Shown here one piece after another: positions 6,736-13,799 of a DNA stretch of 13,799 nt. The stretch is from assembly GCA_946611445.1 (NCBI GenBank), contig CAMODP010000032.1:1-13799 (forward strand). The letters run 5' to 3'. The stretch's first letter is position 1. The number at the start of each line of letters is the position of its first letter. The notes under the pieces are model-generated. The model saw nothing but the letters and a program-made list of their open reading frames with translations. It was not told where the DNA came from and made no database searches. Source of the stretch: an uncultured Eubacterium sp. (GTDB lineage: Bacteria > Bacillota > Clostridia > Lachnospirales > Lachnospiraceae). A program made the translations under genes and the position numbers.

Positions 6736-7806
6736 ATGAAGACGAGTGACTTCTGGTATGATCTCCCCGAGGAGCTGATTGCCCAGGACCCGCTGGAGGA
6801 CAGGAGCTCCTCCCGCCTGCTGGTGCTGGATAAAGACACCGGAGCCATAGAGCACCGGCATTTCCGCGACATTACGGAATACCTGCGGCCCGGCGACTGT
6901 CTGGTCATCAACGACACAAAAGTCATTCCGGCCAGACTGTACGGGGTGAAGACGGACACGGGGGCGGCTGTAGAGCTGCTCCTGCTCAAAAGGCATCAGG
7001 ATAATGTGTGGGAAACCCTGGTCCGCCCCGGGAAAAAGTGCAGGCCCGGCGCTGTGATCGGGTTCGGCCCCGTGGGAAACTGCGCGGCGGAGGAGCGGGG
7101 AGATTCCGATTCCGCTTTTCTGATGACGGCCGAGATTCTGGACATCGTGGAGGACGGCAACCGTCTGGTGCGGTTTTCCTATAACGGCATCTTCGAGGAG
7201 ATCCTGGACCAGCTGGGCGAGATGCCCCTGCCGCCGTACATCACACATAAACTGAAGGACAAAAACCGTTACCAGACCGTATATGCCAGGGCAGAGGGCT
7301 CTGCCGCGGCTCCCACGGCCGGCCTGCATTTCACGCCGGAACTGCTCCGGGAGATCAAGGAAGCGGGAGTGAACATCGCCCATGTGACGCTCCATGTAGG
7401 CCTGGGGACTTTCCGGCCTGTCAAGGTGGAGGATGTCACCGAGCATCACATGCACACGGAGTACTACGAGATCGAAGAGGAACAGGCTGAACTCATCAAC
7501 CGGACAAAGCGCGCGGGCGGGCGCGTCATCTGCGTCGGCACGACCAGCTGCCGGACGCTGGAATCCGCCGCGGACGAAGACGGCATACTCCATGCCGGCA
7601 GCGGATGGACGGATATCTTCATCTACCCGGGCTATCGTTTTAAGATCATGGATGCCCTGATCACCAACTTCCACCTGCCTGAATCCACACTGATCATGCT
7701 GGTGTCGGCTTTTGCCGGAAAGGACAAAGTGTTTGCCGCCTATGAGGAGGCGGTCAGACAGAGATACAGATTCTTCAGCTTTGGCGATGCGATGTTCATC
7801 GCTTAA
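6736..7806 (+). CDS. queA: S-adenosylmethionine:tRNA ribosyltransferase-isomerase (QueA)
   Basis: QueA moves the ribose part of S-adenosylmethionine onto preQ1 at position 34 of GUN-anticodon tRNAs, giving epoxyqueuosine. It acts on tRNA in the cytosol. 356 residues, close to the family norm. Seen: the characteristic start [19 protein letters not shown], then [16 protein letters not shown], the [14 protein letters not shown] segment and the C-terminal [18 protein letters not shown]. An ATG at 6721 overlaps the previous stop (ATGA) and would add five residues. I prefer ATG 6736 because GGGAGG at 6725-6730 sits 5 nt upstream and the protein then begins as the family does. Other queuosine genes are not in the window. 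The link to pheST is probably only co-transcription of tRNA-related functions. Confidence 0.96.
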   Translation: MKTSDFWYDLPEELIAQDPLEDRSSSRLLVLDKDTGAIEHRHFRDITEYLRPGDCLVINDTKVIPARLYGVKTDTGAAVELLLLKRHQDNVWETLVRPGKKCRPGAVIGFGPVGNCAAEERGDSDSAFLMTAEILDIVEDGNRLVRFSYNGIFEEILDQLGEMPLPPYITHKLKDKNRYQTVYARAEGSAAAPTAGLHFTPELLREIKEAGVNIAHVTLHVGLGTFRPVKVEDVTEHHMHTEYYEIEEEQAELINRTKRAGGRVICVGTTSCRTLESAADEDGILHAGSGWTDIFIYPGYRFKIMDALITNFHLPESTLIMLVSAFAGKDKVFAAYEEAVRQRYRFFSFGDAMFIA

Positions 7807-7849
7807 CAGCTGAGGGGCGTATTTACTTTCAGCCGGCAGAGGCTTTTGG

Positions 7850-7879
7850 TTGAACATAAGGGGACACTTCTTCTATAAT
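7850..7879 (+). promoter_or_regulatory. Probable promoter of proA
   Basis: -35 TTGAAC (7850-7855), an 18-nt spacer and a perfect -10 TATAAT (7874-7879). Start expected near 7886, leaving a leader of about 54 nt. A weak AGCC/GGCT hairpin followed by TTTT (7831-7847) may end the queA transcript just upstream. Confidence 0.7.
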
Positions 7880-7939
7880 AATAAAGGATAATGTATCAGA
7901 AATAATTCCACGGCGAGCAATTGGCGAAAAGGAGCATTT

Positions 7940-9217
7940 ATGAATATAAGGGAAGAAGCGCACAAGATGAAGCTGGCGTCCCCAAAGCTGGCTGCCTGCA
8001 GTGCGGAACAGAAAAACCAGGCGCTGTCCGCCATAGCCGACGCGCTCATGGCCGGAAGGGAGGAAATCTTTGCCGCGAACCGGTCTGATCTCGCCGCGGC
8101 CAGAGAGGCCGGCATTTCCGATGCCGTCTATAAAAGGCTCAAATTTGATGAGGGCAAGCTGGATTCCGTTATCGAAGGAATCCGACAGCTGATCCGCCTG
8201 GAGGACCCGGTGGGAAAGGTGCTGCTGGCCAGAGAACTGGACGAAGGTCTGGTGCTGAAGCGCATTTCCTGTCCGATCGGTGTCATAGGCGTTATTTTTG
8301 AGGCCAGGCCCGATGCGCTGGTACAGATCTCCACCCTCTGCCTGAAGAGCGGGAACTGTGCCATTCTGAAGGGCGGAAAGGAGACGGCAGCGACGAACCG
8401 CGTCCTGTTTGGCATCATTCACCAGGCCGCTGTTTCCTGCGGTCTTCCGGAGAGCTGTCTGCTGCAGGCGGAGCTGCACAATGAGATCGACGAGCTGCTG
8501 TCCTGCGACAGGGATGTGGATCTGCTGATCCCCAGGGGATCAAATGCTTTCGTGCGGTATATCATGGACCACACGAAGATCCCTGTCATGGGCCACGCGG
8601 ACGGCATCTGCCATGTATATGTGGACCGGGATGCCGATTTCGAAAAGGCGATTCCGATCCTGGTAGACGCAAAGATCCAGTACACGGCCGCCTGCAACGC
8701 GGCGGAGACGCTGCTGGTAGACCGTTCCATTGCCGCGGATTTTCTGCCGCTGGCCGCACGGGCGCTGAAGGATGCCGGAGTGGCGATCCGCGGCACAAAA
8801 GAGGTCACAGAGTTCATCAAAGCCGAGGAGATCGCTGACGACGATTTCCGTCAGGAATATCTGGACCTTATTCTGGCCGTGAAACTGGTCGACGGGGTAG
8901 AAGAGGCTGCAGAGCATATCAATACCTACGGATCCCATCATACAGATGCCATCATCACGGAGAATGCGGAGACTGCCGAATACTTCATGCAGATGGTCGA
9001 CTCAGCAGGCGTGTACCAGAACTGCTCCACCCGCTTCGCCGACGGCTTCCGTTACGGCTTCGGCGCCGAGGTGGGCATCAGTACCGGCAAGATCCACGCC
9101 CGCGGTCCTGTGGGCCTTGAGGGGCTGATCACATACAAATACAGGCTGGTCGGAAGCGGCCAGACCGTCGGCGATTATGCATCCGGCAGACGGAGCTTCC
9201 ATTTCCGGGACCTGTAA
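7940..9217 (+). CDS. proA: Glutamate-5-semialdehyde dehydrogenase (gamma-glutamyl phosphate reductase)
   Basis: The second enzyme of proline synthesis from glutamate: it reduces gamma-glutamyl phosphate with NADPH to glutamate-5-semialdehyde. 425 residues, as usual for ProA. Seen: an aldehyde-dehydrogenase fold with CPIGVIGVIFEARPDALVQ (about residues 111-129), LKGGKE, the catalytic cysteine in QYTAACNAAETLLV (Cys252) and the C-terminal RGPVGLEGLITYKYRL. The start at ATG 7940 is supported by AAAAGGAG at 7927-7934. It has its own promoter. ProB (glutamate 5-kinase), often encoded immediately before proA, is absent on both sides, so the kinase must lie elsewhere or be missing. The array of palindromes begins 16 nt after the stop, where the first copy may also help end the transcript. 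Confidence 0.96.
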   Translation: MNIREEAHKMKLASPKLAACSAEQKNQALSAIADALMAGREEIFAANRSDLAAAREAGISDAVYKRLKFDEGKLDSVIEGIRQLIRLEDPVGKVLLARELDEGLVLKRISCPIGVIGVIFEARPDALVQISTLCLKSGNCAILKGGKETAATNRVLFGIIHQAAVSCGLPESCLLQAELHNEIDELLSCDRDVDLLIPRGSNAFVRYIMDHTKIPVMGHADGICHVYVDRDADFEKAIPILVDAKIQYTAACNAAETLLVDRSIAADFLPLAARALKDAGVAIRGTKEVTEFIKAEEIADDDFRQEYLDLILAVKLVDGVEEAAEHINTYGSHHTDAIITENAETAEYFMQMVDSAGVYQNCSTRFADGFRYGFGAEVGISTGKIHARGPVGLEGLITYKYRLVGSGQTVGDYASGRRSFHFRDL

Positions 9218-9232
9218 TTCACAGAGGAGACA

Positions 9233-9323
9233 GGAGGAGACAGGGGTCAGACCCCTGTCTCCTCCTGCACGGGAAAACCTTCGTTTTCAAAAACCCGGAG
9301 ACACGGGTCTGACCCCTGTCTCC
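9233..9323. repeat. REP/BIME-like palindrome pair A and B
   Basis: Unit A (9233-9265) is a perfect palindrome of two 16-nt arms around a single A. Each arm is GGAGGAGACAGGGGTC or its complement. Unit B (9297-9323) is a 27-nt copy in the opposite orientation, with central T and one C-C mismatch in the arms. The linker of about 31 nt holds TTCGTTTTC, also present in the linkers of the second cluster. A 10-nt tandem duplication, GAGGAGACAG (9224-9233, 9234-9243), leads into unit A. Paired, inverted palindromes with a conserved linker resemble bacterial interspersed mosaic elements, which in other bacteria are spread by RAYT transposases. No such transposase is in the window. The stretch 9218-9610 contains no credible gene. 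Confidence 0.8.
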
Positions 9324-9383
9324 GCTTTTCGGAAAACGGTATTTTGTAGGATGAGAGGATTGATAAATCTTACAAAGTACCGG

Positions 9384-9412
9384 TTTTTATTTTGTCTTTT
9401 TTAGGGTACAAT
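9384..9412 (+). promoter_or_regulatory. Weak candidate promoter for the but gene
   Basis: A good -10 (TACAAT, 9407-9412) has only a poor, T-rich -35 about 16-17 nt upstream (around 9384-9390). If real, transcription starts near 9419 and the leader to but would be about 190 nt, carrying palindromes C, D and E. The -35 mismatch makes this uncertain. Confidence 0.35.
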
Positions 9413-9433
9413 AGAAAACAGACTGCAGGGAAA

Positions 9434-9588
9434 GGAGACAGGGGTCAGACCTGTGTCTCCAACTGCATCAGCAAATATTCGTTTTCAGGAAATCGGAGAA
9501 AGGAGACAGGGGTCAGACCTGTGTCTCCTACTGTATCGGGAATAATCGTTTTCAATAGTCCGGAGACACAGGTCTGACCCCTGTCTCC
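9434..9588. repeat. REP/BIME-like palindromes C, D and E upstream of but
   Basis: Units C (9434-9460) and D (9502-9528) are identical 27-mers in the same orientation. Unit E (9562-9588) is their exact reverse complement. Each begins GGAGACA, ends TGTCTCC and has GGTCAGACC (or its complement) at the centre; a two-base mismatch interrupts the arms. Linkers after C and after D share an ACTGxATC start and a TCGTTTTCA core, also seen between A and B, so the repeated unit is palindrome plus linker. After C's linker a partial CGGAGA precedes D, which suggests a truncated extra copy. In RNA each unit would be a strong hairpin. They end about 20 nt before the but start codon, so they would lie in its leader. 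Confidence 0.8.
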
Positions 9589-9610
9589 TCCGTCCGAATG
9601 GGAGGATAGC

Positions 9611-10957
9611 ATGAGTTACGAAGAACAGTACAAGGCAAAACTGACAACCGCTGAGAAAGCCGCTGCTGTCGTGAAAGACGGCGACTGGGTGGATTATGGC
9701 TGGTGCACCGGCACGACGGTCGCTTTTGACCGGGCGCTGGCGAAGAGAATGCCGGAGCTTCACGACGTGAAGGTCATGGGCGGCATTCTGATCCATGAGC
9801 CGGAGATTTTCCGGATCGAGGACCCGGCGGCGCATTTCACCTGGAACAGCTGGCATATGAACCCGGCGGAGAGAAAAGCCATCGCGGCGGGATTCAGCTT
9901 TTACATGCCTCTTCGCTACTCGGAGCTGCCGAGACACTATCGGGACAGGAGAGAGCCGCTGCATGTTGCCGCTTTCCAGTGCTCGCCCATGAACGCGGAC
10001 GGGTATTTCAACTTTGGACCCAACGCCAGTCACATGGCCGAGGTCGTTGCCGCTGCTGAGACAGTGATCGTCGAGGTCAACCGGAATATGCCCGTCTGCA
10101 TGGGCGATGAAAAGGCCTGGGTGCACATTGACCAGGTGGATATGATCATAGAAAGCGACAATCCGCCGATCGACGCCCTCGGAAAAGCCGCGCCGGCCAC
10201 AGAGGTGGACAAAGCCGTGGCGGAGCTGGTAGTCGAAGAGATCCCGGACGGCGCCTGCCTGCAGCTGGGTATCGGCGGCATGCCGAACGCCATCGGCAAA
10301 ATGATCGCAGAGAGCGATCTGAAGGATCTGGGCATTCACACAGAAATGTATGTAGATGCTTTTGTCGACATGGCGGAGGCAGGGAAAATCACCGGCGCCC
10401 GCAAGAATATCGACCGCGGAAAACAGACATACGCCTTCGGCGCGGGCTCCCAGAGGATGTATGATTATCTGAACAACAATCCCGACTGCCTGAGCACTAC
10501 GGTGGAATACGTGAACGACGCCCGCACCATCTGCCAGCTGGACAACTTTATCTCCATCAATAACGCGGTGGACATTGATCTGTTCGGCCAGGTCAACGCC
10601 GAGAGCTCCGGCACCAGGAACATCTCCGGCGCCGGCGGCCAGCTTGACTTCGTCCTGGGCGCCTACCTGTCAAAGGGCGGCAAGAGCTTTATCTGCCTGT
10701 CCTCCACCTTCATGAACAAGAAGACCGGCCAGGCGGAGAGCCGCATCCGGCCGACACTCGCGCCCGGCAGCATCGTCACTGACACCAGGGCCAACACCAT
10801 GTACATCGTCACGGAATACGGCAAGCTGAACCTGAAGGGGCTGTCTGCATGGCAGAGAGCAGAAGGCCTGATCTCCCTGGCGCATCCGGATTTCCGGGAC
10901 GGCCTGATCGCCGAGGCGGAGAAGATGCACATCTGGAGACGGAGCAACAAGAGATAA
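9611..10957 (+). CDS. but: Butyryl-CoA:acetate CoA-transferase
   Basis: The last step of butyrate formation in many gut Clostridia: CoA moves from butyryl-CoA to acetate, giving butyrate and acetyl-CoA. 448 residues, full length for this class. Seen: [18 protein letters not shown] (25-42), [22 protein letters not shown], the [11 protein letters not shown] loop (about 220-230), the likely catalytic glutamate in [12 protein letters not shown] (Glu245), [22 protein letters not shown] and the C-terminal [11 protein letters not shown]. The sequence resembles Roseburia-type But, as I recall it, more than 4-hydroxybutyrate CoA-transferase, which is the main alternative because the two share all motifs. 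GGAGG at 9601-9605 supports ATG 9611. It is bracketed by members of the palindrome family: five copies upstream and one 7 nt after the stop. Its position next to thl-hbd-bcd supports the butyrate role. Confidence 0.9.
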   Translation: MSYEEQYKAKLTTAEKAAAVVKDGDWVDYGWCTGTTVAFDRALAKRMPELHDVKVMGGILIHEPEIFRIEDPAAHFTWNSWHMNPAERKAIAAGFSFYMPLRYSELPRHYRDRREPLHVAAFQCSPMNADGYFNFGPNASHMAEVVAAAETVIVEVNRNMPVCMGDEKAWVHIDQVDMIIESDNPPIDALGKAAPATEVDKAVAELVVEEIPDGACLQLGIGGMPNAIGKMIAESDLKDLGIHTEMYVDAFVDMAEAGKITGARKNIDRGKQTYAFGAGSQRMYDYLNNNPDCLSTTVEYVNDARTICQLDNFISINNAVDIDLFGQVNAESSGTRNISGAGGQLDFVLGAYLSKGGKSFICLSSTFMNKKTGQAESRIRPTLAPGSIVTDTRANTMYIVTEYGKLNLKGLSAWQRAEGLISLAHPDFRDGLIAEAEKMHIWRRSNKR

Positions 10958-10964
10958 GAGAGGC

Positions 10965-10991
10965 GGAGACAGGGGTCAGACCCCTGTCTCC
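10965..10991. repeat. REP-like palindrome F downstream of but
   Basis: Two 13-nt arms (GGAGACAGGGGTC and its complement) flank a single A. It is identical to the core of unit A, 1.7 kb upstream. It lies 7 nt after the but stop codon and may act as a 3' RNA-protecting hairpin. Confidence 0.85.
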
Positions 10992-11020
10992 ACACTACAA
11001 TGTGTAGTGTGCCCTCTTTC
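10965..11020 (+). terminator. Possible double-hairpin terminator after but
   Basis: Palindrome F is followed at once by a second perfect stem, CACACTAC (10991-10998) with GTAGTGTG (11004-11011), and then CCCTCTTTC. The U-run is poor, so termination is uncertain. The tandem hairpins could instead protect the 3' end of the but transcript. Confidence 0.4.
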
Positions 11021-11067
11021 ATGCGCGTACAGATTGTATGGATTTTTGTACAAAGATTGATAAATAT

Positions 11068-11096
11068 TTGACATATGAGATTCCGCACGGTATAGT
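11068..11096 (+). promoter_or_regulatory. Promoter of thl
   Basis: A perfect -35 TTGACA (11068-11073), a 17-nt spacer and -10 TATAGT (11091-11096). Start near 11103, giving a leader of about 78 nt. The palindrome TTGTACAA occurs on both sides, at 11046-11053 (upstream, widened to TTTGTACAAA) and at 11111-11118 (just after the start site), with centres 65 bp apart. This is a suggestive pair of operators for an unidentified regulator. Confidence 0.85.
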
Positions 11097-11180
11097 AAAT
11101 GTATGCAAATTTGTACAATCCGGGATAAGGTTGTGCGAGTTCGGAGGACAGTTTAATTACTAAGGTAAGGAGGCTCACAA

Positions 11181-12362
11181 ATGGCAAAAAAGGTAGTTAT
11201 TGCAGGTGCTTGTCGTACAGCTATCGGTACAATGGGCGGCGGCCTTTCAAGCGTGCCGGTCGCGGATCTGGGAACGATCGTGATCAAAGAGGCTCTGAAG
11301 AGAGCGGGTGTCCCGGCTGATAAGGTTGACGCGGTGTATATGGGCTGCGTGCTGCAGGCAGGACAGGGACAGAATGTCGCACGCCAGGCGGCGATTCGCG
11401 CCGGAATCCCTGTGGAAGTACCGGCTATGACGATGAACATTCTCTGCGGCTCCGGTCTGAACGCGATCAATATGGCCGCGCACATGATCCAGGTCGGTGA
11501 GGGCGATATCTATGTCGCAGGCGGCATGGAGAGCATGTCCCGCGCGCCGTATCTGCTGCAGAACGGCCGCTACGGATATCGCATGGGCGACGGAAAGCTG
11601 ATCGACTCCATGACGCATGACGCTCTGACCGATGCCTTCAATGACTATCACATGGGCATCACGGCGGAGAACGTGGCAGAGCAGTGGCACCTGACCCGCG
11701 AGGAGCTCGACGAGTTTGCGGCCTGGAGCCAGCAGAAGGCCTCCAAAGCCATTGAAGACGGAAAGTTCAAAGATGAGATCGTTCCGGTAGAAGTAAAACA
11801 GAAAAAGTCTACGGTGATCTTCGATACCGATGAAGGCCCGCGTCCCGGCACCACGAAAGAAGGACTTGCAAAGCTTCGCCCGGCATTCAAGAAAGACGGT
11901 ATCGTCACAGCCGGAAATGCCTCCGGCATCAATGACGGCGCGGCTGCCGTTATCGTGATGAGCGAAGAGAAGGCAAAAGAGCTCGGCGTGACCCCGATGG
12001 CCACCTGGGTACAGGGCGCTCTGGGCGGCGTAGATCCTTCCATCATGGGCGTAGGCCCGATCGCCTCCACCCGCAACCTCTTCAAGAAAACAGGCCTGAC
12101 CATCGACGACATCGACCTGATCGAAGCCAACGAAGCATTCGCGGCGCAGTCCCTGGCAGTCGGCCGTGACCTGAAATTCCCGATGGACAAGCTGAACGTC
12201 AACGGCGGCGCCATCGCGCTCGGCCACCCGGTAGGGTGCTCCGGCGCCCGTATCCTCGTCACCCTTCTGTATGAGATGGCGAGAAGAGATGCAAAGAAGG
12301 GCCTTGCCACACTCTGCATCGGCGGCGGCATGGGCTGCTCCTGCATCGTCGAGAGAGAGTAA
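11181..12362 (+). CDS. thl: Acetyl-CoA C-acetyltransferase (thiolase)
   Basis: A biosynthetic thiolase that condenses two acetyl-CoA into acetoacetyl-CoA, the entry step of the butyrate pathway. 393 residues, the standard length. Seen: acyl-accepting Cys89 in [18 protein letters not shown], the catalytic His349 in [11 protein letters not shown] and Cys379 in the CIGGG motif near the C terminus, all in the family order. Start at ATG 11181, with AAGGAGG at 11167-11173. It has its own strong promoter, and no clear terminator follows the stop. Thiolases of fatty-acid breakdown share these residues; the neighbours but, hbd and bcd favour the synthetic direction. Symbol thl follows clostridial usage (atoB/phaA are equivalents). 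Confidence 0.95.
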   Translation: MAKKVVIAGACRTAIGTMGGGLSSVPVADLGTIVIKEALKRAGVPADKVDAVYMGCVLQAGQGQNVARQAAIRAGIPVEVPAMTMNILCGSGLNAINMAAHMIQVGEGDIYVAGGMESMSRAPYLLQNGRYGYRMGDGKLIDSMTHDALTDAFNDYHMGITAENVAEQWHLTREELDEFAAWSQQKASKAIEDGKFKDEIVPVEVKQKKSTVIFDTDEGPRPGTTKEGLAKLRPAFKKDGIVTAGNASGINDGAAAVIVMSEEKAKELGVTPMATWVQGALGGVDPSIMGVGPIASTRNLFKKTGLTIDDIDLIEANEAFAAQSLAVGRDLKFPMDKLNVNGGAIALGHPVGCSGARILVTLLYEMARRDAKKGLATLCIGGGMGCSCIVERE

Positions 12363-12390
12363 CGGAAATCATAAAAAGAAAAGAAAAAAC

Positions 12391-12419
12391 TTTACCAATG
12401 TCAGTCTTCGTCATATAAT
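12391..12419 (+). promoter_or_regulatory. Promoter and possible operator of hbd
   Basis: -35 TTTACC (12391-12396), a 17-nt spacer and a perfect -10 TATAAT (12414-12419); start near 12426. An 8-bp inverted repeat, ATGTCAGT (12398-12405, within the spacer) and ACTGACAT (12445-12452), surrounds the -10 and start site. ACTGAC recurs at 12428-12433, and CTGAC at 12476-12480. This clustering suggests a repressor or activator site. Confidence 0.65.
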
Positions 12420-12425
12420 CAACGT

Positions 12426-12549
12426 GGACTGACCAAAGCAGCTTACTGACATATCTGTAACACGAAAGCGCTTATCTGACTAAACGGAGCATGTCCCTGT
12501 TGCAGGGGCGCAGCAGCTGCCGCTGATACGGCGGTGAAAGGAGTATGAC
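12426..12549 (+). other. hbd 5' leader with two hairpins
   Basis: About 124 nt without an ORF. It can form CCCTG (12495-12499)/CAGGG (12503-12507) with a TTG loop, and then GCCG (12519-12522)/CGGC (12529-12532), ending only 4 nt before the AAAGGAG ribosome site at 12537-12543. The second hairpin could influence ribosome access, but I match it to no known riboswitch. Confidence 0.4.
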
Positions 12550-13449
12550 ATGAAAGTTGGAGTGATCGGGGCCGGCACAATGGGCTCCGGAATCGCGCAG
12601 GCTTTTGCCCAGTGCGCGGAAGTGGAGAAGGTCTACCTCTGCGATATCAAGCAGGAGTTTGCTGACGGCGGCAAGGGCAAGATCGTCAAGGCCATGGACA
12701 AGCTGGTCGCCAAAGGCAAGATGGATCAGGCTGCGGCCGATGCCATCACAGCCAAGGTTGTTCCCGGGCTGAATGAGATCTGCGTGGATCCCGACCTGAT
12801 CGTTGAGGCCGCCCTGGAGAGAATGGACCTGAAGAAAGCCTGCTTCAAGGAACTGCAGGAGAATATCGTTAAGAATCCGGACTGCATCTATGCGTCCAAC
12901 ACATCCTCTCTGTCCATTACGGAGATCGCCAACGGACTGCAGAAGCCGATCATCGGCATGCATTTCTTCAATCCTGCGCCGGTTATGAAGCTGATCGAGA
13001 TCATCGCGGGCATCAACACCCCGGAAGAAGTGGTCGTCAAAGCCATGGACATCGCCAAGATGCTCGGCAAGACACCGGTACAGGTCAACGAGGCCGCCGG
13101 CTTTGCCGTCAACCGTATCCTGGTGCCGATGATCAACGAGGCCGTATGTGTCTATGAGGCGGGCGTCGCCGACGTCGCCGGCATCGACAACGGCATGAAG
13201 CTCGGCTGCAACCACCCGATGGGCCCGCTGGAGCTGGGTGATTTCATCGGACTGGACATCTGCCTGGCCATCATGGATGTCATTTATGAAGAGACCCATG
13301 ATTCAAAATACCGCGCCTGCCCGCTTCTGCGGAAAATGGTGCGCGGCAACAGACTCGGTGTGAAGACCGGTCTTGGTTTCTATGATTATTCCGCTGGCGT
13401 GAAGGAAAAGGTTCCGACCAGCAGACAGACACTGATCGGCGAGGCGTAA
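12550..13449 (+). CDS. hbd: 3-hydroxybutyryl-CoA dehydrogenase
   Basis: Reduces acetoacetyl-CoA to 3-hydroxybutyryl-CoA with NAD(P)H, the second step to butyrate. Seen: an N-terminal Rossmann domain with GVIGAGTMGSGIAQ (GxGxxG at 7-12), LCDIKQEF ending the second strand, ASNTSSLSITEIA, the catalytic histidine in GMHFFNPAPVMKL (His138), NEAAGFAVNRILVPMINEA, and the helical C-terminal domain with HPMGPLELGDFIGLD and GLGFYDYS. At 299 residues it is slightly longer than the usual 280-290, mainly through a C-terminal tail after FYDYS. ATG 12550 has AAAGGAG at 12537-12543. A nearer ATG at 12545 is in another frame. It follows thl after 187 nt with a promoter of its own. No crotonase gene (crt) lies between them. 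Confidence 0.96.
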   Translation: MKVGVIGAGTMGSGIAQAFAQCAEVEKVYLCDIKQEFADGGKGKIVKAMDKLVAKGKMDQAAADAITAKVVPGLNEICVDPDLIVEAALERMDLKKACFKELQENIVKNPDCIYASNTSSLSITEIANGLQKPIIGMHFFNPAPVMKLIEIIAGINTPEEVVVKAMDIAKMLGKTPVQVNEAAGFAVNRILVPMINEAVCVYEAGVADVAGIDNGMKLGCNHPMGPLELGDFIGLDICLAIMDVIYEETHDSKYRACPLLRKMVRGNRLGVKTGLGFYDYSAGVKEKVPTSRQTLIGEA

Positions 13450-13475
13450 CTTTTTAAGTAAAACGGAGGTTTGAT

Positions 13476-13799
13476 ATGGATTTTACTCTTGACAAAAAGC
13501 ATGAGATGGCGCGGGACCTGTACAGGGATTTCGCGCAGAATGAAGTAAAGCCTCTCGCTCAGGAGATCGATGAAGAGGAGAGATTCCCGCGCGAGACGTT
13601 TGACAAATTTGCCAAATATGGTTTCATGGGCATCCCGGTTCCGAAGGAATACGGCGGACAGGGCTGTGATGTGCTTAGCTACATCATGTGCATCGAGGAG
13701 ATGGCCAAGGTCTGCGGCACGACAGCCGTTGCGCTTTCCGCCCATACCTCCCTTTGCATCGACCCGATCATGACTTACGGAACAGAGGAGCAGAAGCAG
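13476..13799 (+). CDS. bcd: Butyryl-CoA dehydrogenase (acyl-CoA dehydrogenase), N-terminal part, cut by the window end
   Basis: The first 108 residues of an acyl-CoA dehydrogenase, open to the last base. Seen: MDFTLDKKHEMARDLYRDFAQNEVKPLAQEIDEEERFPRE, then GFMGIPVPKEYGGQG and the YIMCIEEMAKVCGTTAVALSAHTSL helix, which are hallmarks of the N-terminal helical domain. The FAD-binding and catalytic glutamate parts lie beyond the window. In butyrate producers Bcd works with EtfAB to reduce crotonyl-CoA and bifurcate electrons to ferredoxin. The context after hbd supports the short-chain butyryl-CoA assignment, though the fragment alone cannot fix chain length. ATG 13476 has CGGAGG at 13464-13469. 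It lies 26 nt after hbd, probably in the same operon. Confidence 0.9.
   Translation, partial: MDFTLDKKHEMARDLYRDFAQNEVKPLAQEIDEEERFPRETFDKFAKYGFMGIPVPKEYGGQGCDVLSYIMCIEEMAKVCGTTAVALSAHTSLCIDPIMTYGTEEQKQ

Noticed and set aside
6643..7857. Long antisense frame of 404 codons over queA, and similar ones over pheS (2508-3644), pheT (5149-6021) and thl (11247-12227)
   Set aside because: These are shadows caused by high-GC codon use of the sense genes; no ribosome sites, promoters or family matches on the - strand.
9392..9577. Short + strand reading frame of 61 codons (and a neighbour at 9177-9404)
   Set aside because: It is only a translation of the palindromic repeats, with the same peptide recurring; no ribosome site.
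9233..9591. CRISPR array
   Set aside because: The repeats alternate orientation, the spacers are related to each other and not unique, there are few units, and no cas gene is present.
11046..11118. Rex (redox repressor) operator at thl
   Set aside because: The Rex consensus TTGTTAA-N4-TTAACAA is not present; TTGTACAA lacks the spacer and half-site bases.

Overview
The window (about 57% GC by eye, strong AAGGAGG-type ribosome sites, every supported gene on the + strand) looks like chromosome of an anaerobic, butyrate-forming member of the Clostridia, most likely Lachnospiraceae. The family assignment is inference. It rests on the Roseburia-type butyryl-CoA:acetate CoA-transferase, the FchA/FolD pair, the Firmicutes-type 6S RNA and the T-box control of pheST.

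Layout. (1) 36-1676: a folate one-carbon pair, fchA then folD, 27 nt apart. The FolD protein lacks the usual cyclohydrolase lysine and glutamine, so the two genes appear to split the methenyl-/methylene-THF steps. (2) 1677-2525: an 849-nt stretch without a gene, filled with RNA. It holds a 6S RNA with its own promoter and terminator, an unassigned structured element closed by a perfect 12-bp helix, and a promoter-driven T-box leader with a UUC (Phe) specifier. (3) 2526-7806: pheS, pheT, a histidine phosphatase and queA, with gaps of only 10-16 nt, probably one T-box-controlled operon. (4) 7940-9217: proA with its own promoter and no proB beside it. (5) 9218-9610: a 393-nt array of REP/BIME-like palindromes. 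A sixth copy lies just after the next gene. (6) 9611 to the end: butyrate genes but, thl, hbd and the start of bcd, with separate promoters for thl and hbd.

How the genes work together. Thiolase condenses two acetyl-CoA, Hbd reduces acetoacetyl-CoA, a crotonase not seen here would dehydrate the product, Bcd (with Etf) reduces crotonyl-CoA, and But swaps CoA from butyryl-CoA to acetate, releasing butyrate and regenerating acetyl-CoA. FchA and FolD interconvert formyl-level and methylene-THF. The pheST operon charges tRNA-Phe under feedback from uncharged tRNA-Phe, and QueA acts in tRNA queuosine modification.

No phage genes, transposase genes, CRISPR arrays, tRNAs or rRNAs were seen. The least explained parts are the RNA element at 1978-2152, the palindrome family around but, and the repeated motifs at the thl and hbd promoters.
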